A DNA stretch of 64,000 nucleotides from assembly GCA_025559845.1 (NCBI GenBank), contig CP048471.1, forward strand, positions 1-64,000. Direction: 5' to 3'. This DNA is from Agrobacterium tumefaciens (lineage in GTDB: Bacteria > Pseudomonadota > Alphaproteobacteria > Rhizobiales > Rhizobiaceae). A model generated the notes under the pieces. The model made no database searches, was not told where the DNA came from, and saw only the letters and a list, made by a program, of their open reading frames with translations. Position 1 is the first letter of the stretch. Each line of letters starts with the position of its first letter. A program made the translations under genes and the position numbers. Positions 59,109-64,000 of this stretch are shown in pieces.

Positions 59109-59996
59109 ATGACGAAACCGTCGACCGCCGAGGGATACGGCAATCAGGTCACTGAGAACTGCGAACGGGTCCTGGTCACGCTTCTTCGAGGGTTGGGACC
59201 ATGGCGTGACTCCATCTTCCTGGTGGGTGGTTTGACGCCTCGCTATCTTATCGAGAGGAAGCCTCCCGAAATTCCGGCACACGCAGGAACGGGCGATGTC
59301 GACGTCGTCATCCAGCTTCAGATGCTCAACGAAACGGAGGCTTACCATAGCCTTGAAGACAATTTCAAAAAACTCGGATTAACGCGCGGCACAAATACGA
59401 AGGGACAGTCTGTCTCTTGGCGCTGGGAGATCAGCACGGGTGGTACGAAGGTCGCAATCGAACTCCTCGCCGATGATCCTGACAAGTCAGGCGGCAAGGT
59501 CGTTGAGTTGCCCACGGAAGGCAGCGTATCGGCCATGAACATCCCGCATTCGGCAATTGTCTTCGATCATCATAAAACGCGAAAGATCTCGGCCGAGCTT
59601 CTCGGGGACGACGGGGTTGCAACGGTCGACCTCCACTATGCTGACCTGGTGGCGTTCGTTTGCCTGAAAGCTTATGCCTTCAACCAGCGAGCAGAGCGAA
59701 AAGACGCCCATGACCTAGTCTACTGCATCGAGCATTATGATGGTAGCGTCGATGCGGCCGCAGACGAATTCGTGAAAGCGCTTGGTGGTAAACACAAGGA
59801 GGTTATCGCCGAGAGCCTGACTTTGTTGGCTCAGCACTTCGTTGATGACGAGCGGACCGAAGGCTTCACCAAGGATGGTGCTGTCGCGGTGGCGAAATTC
59901 GAATTGGGAGAAGACACCGATCGCGACACCCGTATTCTCCGGCAGCGTGAGGTTTCCGATCTCATATCGACGCTCCTGAAGAAAGTTGGCGCCTAA
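59109..59996 (+). CDS. AbiEii-like nucleotidyltransferase toxin
   Basis: The 295-residue protein has the nucleotidyltransferase core DSIFLVGGLTPRYLIERKPP with GTGDVDVVIQL (GG...DVD acidic motif), followed by VAIELLADDPDKSG and an acidic/Lys site near VAFVCLKAYAFNQRAERKDAHDL. AbiEii-type toxins transfer nucleotides to tRNA or other targets and cause growth arrest. The gene follows the AbiEi-like gene with a one-base gap. GAAGTTTTAGGAG lies upstream of the ATG. Confidence 0.85.
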   Translation: MTKPSTAEGYGNQVTENCERVLVTLLRGLGPWRDSIFLVGGLTPRYLIERKPPEIPAHAGTGDVDVVIQLQMLNETEAYHSLEDNFKKLGLTRGTNTKGQSVSWRWEISTGGTKVAIELLADDPDKSGGKVVELPTEGSVSAMNIPHSAIVFDHHKTRKISAELLGDDGVATVDLHYADLVAFVCLKAYAFNQRAERKDAHDLVYCIEHYDGSVDAAADEFVKALGGKHKEVIAESLTLLAQHFVDDERTEGFTKDGAVAVAKFELGEDTDRDTRILRQREVSDLISTLLKKVGA

Positions 59997-60085
59997 CGCC
60001 TAGCCTGGGCGCACTCCCTCAAGTTCCATAGGTCGGCGTTACGCCATCTTTTCAGAGGCTTAGTTCATTTGGTGAGCGTGCCATT

Positions 60086-60110
60086 GGTTCGAATCCGTTC
60101 AAGAGCTTGC
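60086..60110 (+). repeat. Array boundary motif, copy 12
   Basis: GGTTC GAATCC GT TCAAGAGCTTGC, 89 bp after the AbiEii-like stop; the best-formed left half of all copies. Confidence 0.9.
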
Positions 60111-60193
60111 TTGGAGGTTCTTGTTCCTTCCCCACAGTACGACTTGAAGAGTGATATCATTTTGTTTATATTGATAGCGCGGCAAGACGATAG
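60099..60193 (+). repeat. 95-bp direct repeat B (fitAB promoter region)
   Basis: Second copy of the 57597-57691 repeat, running from the boundary motif to just before the fitA ribosome site. It contains the palindrome TGATATCA and an AT-rich TTTATATTGAT segment suited to promoter function. Confidence 0.9.
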
Positions 60194-60207
60194 ATAGGAT
60201 AATGTCC

Positions 60208-60462
60208 ATGGCAGCGGTCACCATTCGAAACATCTCTGATGAAACGCATCGGGCGTTACGTGCAAGAGCCGCTCACCACGGCCGGAGCACCGAAGCCGAA
60301 ATTCGTGACATCCTTGAAGCTGCTGTTCGTCCATCTGGACGCGTGAAACTTGGATCACTGCTCGCGGCCATCGGACGTGACGCCGAATTATCAAATAGTG
60401 ACGTTGAAGCTCTGCACCAGCAGCGCGACAGGACCCCGGCAGAACCGATGACTTTTGAATGA
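60208..60462 (+). CDS. FitA-type ribbon-helix-helix antitoxin
   Basis: An 84-residue antitoxin: AAVTIRNISDETHRALRARA, HGRSTEAEIRDILEAAVRP is the FitA/VapB-type ribbon-helix-helix; the tail contains LGSLLAAIGRDAELSNSD. The second of two adjacent ATGs was chosen for its spacing to TAGGA. The stop overlaps the toxin ATG (ATGA). Confidence 0.92.
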   Translation: MAAVTIRNISDETHRALRARAAHHGRSTEAEIRDILEAAVRPSGRVKLGSLLAAIGRDAELSNSDVEALHQQRDRTPAEPMTFE

Positions 60463-60878
60463 TCTTGCTAGACACTAATGTAATATCTGAGCCTTGGAAG
60501 TCGGCTCCTGACCCTGCCGTGCTGACTTGGCTGGATGCACAGGCAATCGAGACGCTGTTCATTTCCGCAATTTCCATTGCCGAACTTCGTTTCGGGATTG
60601 CCTCAATGCCTGTGGGGAAGCGCCAGACAATTCTTCATGATCGTCTTGAAAGCGAAGTTCTTCCGCTCTTTGATGGGCGTATTCTGCCCTTTAGTGTCGG
60701 TACCTCGCACTTTTATGCAGCTTTAATGGCCGACGGCCGAAAATCTGGAAAGGCGATCGCGCAGGCTGATGGATACATCGCTGCTACGGCAGCAGAAAAC
60801 CATCTCGCGGTCGCAACGCGAGATACAAGCCCGTTCGAGGCAGCCGGATTGCGCGTTATTAATCCTTGGCTCGCCTAA
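60459..60878 (+). CDS. FitB/VapC-type PIN-domain toxin
   Basis: A 139-residue PIN protein with MILLDTNVISEPWK (first Asp), LFISAISIAELRFGIASMPV (Glu) and AIAQADGYIAATAAENHLAVATRDTSPFEA (two further acidic residues). The residue set is complete, so the toxin may be active. It ends 23 bp before the last boundary motif. Confidence 0.94.
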   Translation: MILLDTNVISEPWKSAPDPAVLTWLDAQAIETLFISAISIAELRFGIASMPVGKRQTILHDRLESEVLPLFDGRILPFSVGTSHFYAALMADGRKSGKAIAQADGYIAATAAENHLAVATRDTSPFEAAGLRVINPWLA

Positions 60879-60901
60879 AGCCGCCTGAATTGCGCGGCTC
60901 C

Positions 60902-60926
60902 GGTTCGCGTCACTTCAAGAGCTTCC
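60902..60926 (+). repeat. Array boundary motif, copy 13, right end
   Basis: GGTTC GCGTCA CT TCAAGAGCTTCC. It is the last copy seen; the following 218 bp contain no gene. Confidence 0.82.
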
Positions 60927-61144
60927 GTCCCTCCTTCGACCCGCATTTTGGAAACGCCAGATAAATATGCCGGTGATGATGCCTGAAGATGTTGCGTCAT
61001 CACTCTGCCTGCCGTCTATGGCGTGAGATTTTGGGTGCCATCCCGTGATGATCAGTTTTCATCGTTCTGGAATCGACAAAGCGAGTGAGCCAAATGAGAC
61101 GCTCCCGCAAGAGCGCCTGAGCTTACGTAGCATCAAACACGACC

Positions 61145-61534
61145 CTAAACGGAGAGCGCCGTGCTGCAGCTTTCGGCGATATTGCTGTCGACCGATGTCT
61201 GCCCCGGCATGGATGCCCACCCGCCCGCTTCGATGAACTGCCGCTTTTTGTAGCTGTCTGAAAGAGCCTTGAACTGCGTCAGTTTCCCAGCAGCGTCCGG
61301 AGCAGCCTTTAAGCGTTCGACGCATATGGCTGATGCGAGTTCTCCACGGGCCGCCTTGCCCGCAGCCGCCGCTGTCAGGACTGAGGACCCGCCCGTCACC
61401 CACCCGCCCCAGTTAAAGCCGACAACGATGGTCGCGACCGCGGTCGCCACACAGGCCCACACAAGAATGGTCTTGGAGGGCTGATACGTATCAAATCGCT
61501 GGAATATTGATGTTTTGCTGTTCTGCACGGCCAT
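61145..61534 (-). CDS. Small membrane-anchored protein, unknown function
   Basis: A 129-residue protein with one N-terminal helix (ILVWACVATAVATIVVGFNW), then a Gly/Ala-rich segment and a periplasmic-looking C-terminus with two Cys (ASAICVERLKAAPD and AESCSTALSV). GAGGAG precedes the ATG. It resembles conserved rhizobial hypothetical proteins. It is downstream of groEL in the same direction with a 95-bp gap. Confidence 0.7.
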   Translation of the reverse strand: MAVQNSKTSIFQRFDTYQPSKTILVWACVATAVATIVVGFNWGGWVTGGSSVLTAAAAGKAARGELASAICVERLKAAPDAAGKLTQFKALSDSYKKRQFIEAGGWASMPGQTSVDSNIAESCSTALSV

Positions 61535-61628
61535 GTCATTCTCCTCGTTGATCGGTTAACTGATCCAAGTTCCAGAGTAAGCGCTACATCATTCCGCCCA
61601 TGTCAGGCATGCCGCCGCCGGCAGCATC

Positions 61629-63242
<1,614 letters not shown>

Positions 63243-63275
63243 TCATGAAAATGGAAATAACGAAGAGGCAGAAAG

Positions 63276-63572
63276 TCAGGTGATCACGCCCATGACGTCG
63301 GCTTCCTTCATGATCAACAAGTCCTCGCCGTTGAATTTAATCTCGGTGCCCGACCATTTGCCGAACAAGATGCGGTCGCCGACTTGCACGTCGGGCGGGT
63401 TGAACTTGCCGCTTTCGTCGCGATCACCAGGGCCAACGGCAACGATTTCGCCTTCAGCTGGCTTTTCCTTGGCGGTGTCCGGAATGATGATCCCACCCTC
63501 GGTCTTACCTTCGGCCTCGATACGACGCACGACGACGCGGTCGTGCAACGGCCGGAAAACAGTAGTCAACAT
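63276..63572 (-). CDS. groES: Co-chaperonin GroES
   Basis: The 98-residue protein starts [20 protein letters not shown]; the mobile loop is [20 protein letters not shown], and [16 protein letters not shown] and [20 protein letters not shown] complete the family pattern. It forms the heptameric lid of GroEL. The internal ATG at 63572 is chosen; the open frame extends upstream through the promoter but would add unrelated residues. Confidence 0.97.
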   Translation of the reverse strand: MLTTVFRPLHDRVVVRRIEAEGKTEGGIIIPDTAKEKPAEGEIVAVGPGDRDESGKFNPPDVQVGDRILFGKWSGTEIKFNGEDLLIMKEADVMGVIT

Positions 63573-63625
63573 TTTGGGATTCCTCGACGGCAACGAAACC
63601 CAATGGCCGCTCCCGATAATGTATG

Positions 63626-63652
63626 TTAGCAGTCTAATGGTAAGAGTGCTAG
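63626..63652 (-). promoter_or_regulatory. CIRCE element (HrcA operator) of groES-groEL
   Basis: On the plus strand TTAGCAGTC, nine bases, GAGTGCTAG; the consensus is TTAGCACTC-N9-GAGTGCTAA, so there are two mismatches. It lies 54 bp upstream of groES, where HrcA represses heat-shock transcription. Confidence 0.88.
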
Positions 63653-63689
63653 CGAATTCGTATTGGCGGCGGGTCGCATAAGTTCTCAT

Positions 63690-63998
63690 TCCGTTCGCCC
63701 TTAGCGTACGATTTTGCACTGCTCTTGTTCTGACCCCGAAGAGGATCTGCTGCGACAATTCCGGCGATGAGAGAAACTGGATCAGCGAAAGAAGCGACTG
63801 GAAAAGGAAGAGCAGCGCGATGCCGCCTAGCATGGAAAAGACGAAAGCGCCGAGCGGCACTGCGATAATGGCCGACAGGCCAAGCGCGCCGACCGCAAGA
63901 ACCAGCCCTGCGCCGAGGGCTGCAACGACAACAAGTCCCATCAGCGCCATGGGCAGGCGCAGCGAGAGGCCGCGACGGCTGCACCAGTGTCTAGGCCC
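63690..63998 (-). CDS. Hydrophobic protein, partial at window edge
   Basis: The minus-strand frame is open from the window end and encodes two membrane helices ([40 protein letters not shown]). It has no stop before groES, so its true end, or whether it is a fragment, cannot be judged here. Heat-shock control elements start immediately after it. Confidence 0.35.
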
Positions 63999-64000
63999 GT

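Noticed and set aside
37917..60926. Boundary motif as tRNA 3' ends or tRNA genes
   Set aside because: Several copies contain TTCGAATCC, like a T-arm, but no acceptor stem, anticodon arm or CCA position can be built around any of them.
37917..60926. Canonical integron attC sites
   Set aside because: The GTTRRRY and RYYYAAC core boxes and the long palindromic structure are not found; only the layout resembles an integron, and no IntI gene is present.
63276..63950. Extended GroES with an N-terminal membrane domain
   Set aside because: The frame is open by chance through the promoter and CIRCE element; GroES starts at its normal MLTTVF position.

Overview
The window reads as a Rhizobiaceae-type alphaproteobacterial replicon (Agrobacterium/Rhizobium/Ensifer-like). 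Pointers are a flagellin N-terminal fragment of the rhizobial type, an Omp25/Omp31-like porin, a groES-groEL pair behind a CIRCE operator, a rhizobial-style two-domain secreted haem peroxidase, and remnants of a long tyrosine recombinase of a type I associate with rhizobia. The gene content is almost entirely accessory, so a chromid, megaplasmid or genomic island is more likely than core chromosome; that is inference.

Layout. 1-9 kb: small stress and housekeeping genes (two tandem SRAP/YedK paralogues, an XRE regulator with a monooxygenase, NTF2-like, SDR, OsmC, PAS protein, porin, cytochrome b561) with flagellin and nucleotidyltransferase debris. 9.1-17.9 kb: a compact cluster combining GTP cyclohydrolase II, a RibD-type reductase without its deaminase, a divergent pterin-synthase-fold protein, a dehydrogenase, a GT4 glycosyltransferase, a methyltransferase, a CDP-alcohol phosphatidyltransferase, an LPG-synthase-like flippase and a membrane sulfatase-family enzyme. 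It looks like an uncharacterised pathway starting from GTP. 18.7-33 kb: a type I secretion operon (HlyD-type adaptor, RTX protein, ABC exporter) behind a 2858-residue RTX double peroxidase. 33.4-37 kb: sensor kinase, NarL-type regulator and a LuxR-type regulator.

37.7-60.9 kb is the most striking part. It is a chain of small toxin-antitoxin and abortive-infection-like modules: DinJ/RelE, two Phd/VapC, MNT/HEPN, Fic, two ParD/ParE, another antitoxin/ParE pair, an AbiEi/AbiEii-like pair and FitA/FitB. Modules are separated by a degenerate 25-bp motif (GGTTC, six variable bases, two bases, then TCAAGAGCTTAA) that is always in the same orientation and usually lies 23-90 bp after the last stop codon of a module. 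The same motif flanks a roughly 10-kb catabolic block (46.0-56.3 kb: LysR, TctCBA transporter, SAF-domain oxidoreductase, racemase-like protein, OtnK/OtnC-type kinase and decarboxylase, then a rearranged siderophore-ABC remnant). Pieces of a tyrosine recombinase gene lie in the same region. The arrangement resembles an integron cassette array but lacks recognisable attC core boxes, and is the best candidate here for an undescribed system.

60.9-64 kb: a small membrane protein and a CIRCE-controlled groES-groEL operon whose groEL has lost its GGM tail through a stop codon. Several modules in the array are visibly decaying (frameshifted RelE and MNT, truncated ParE, VapC with a changed catalytic residue), which suggests acquisition followed by degeneration.
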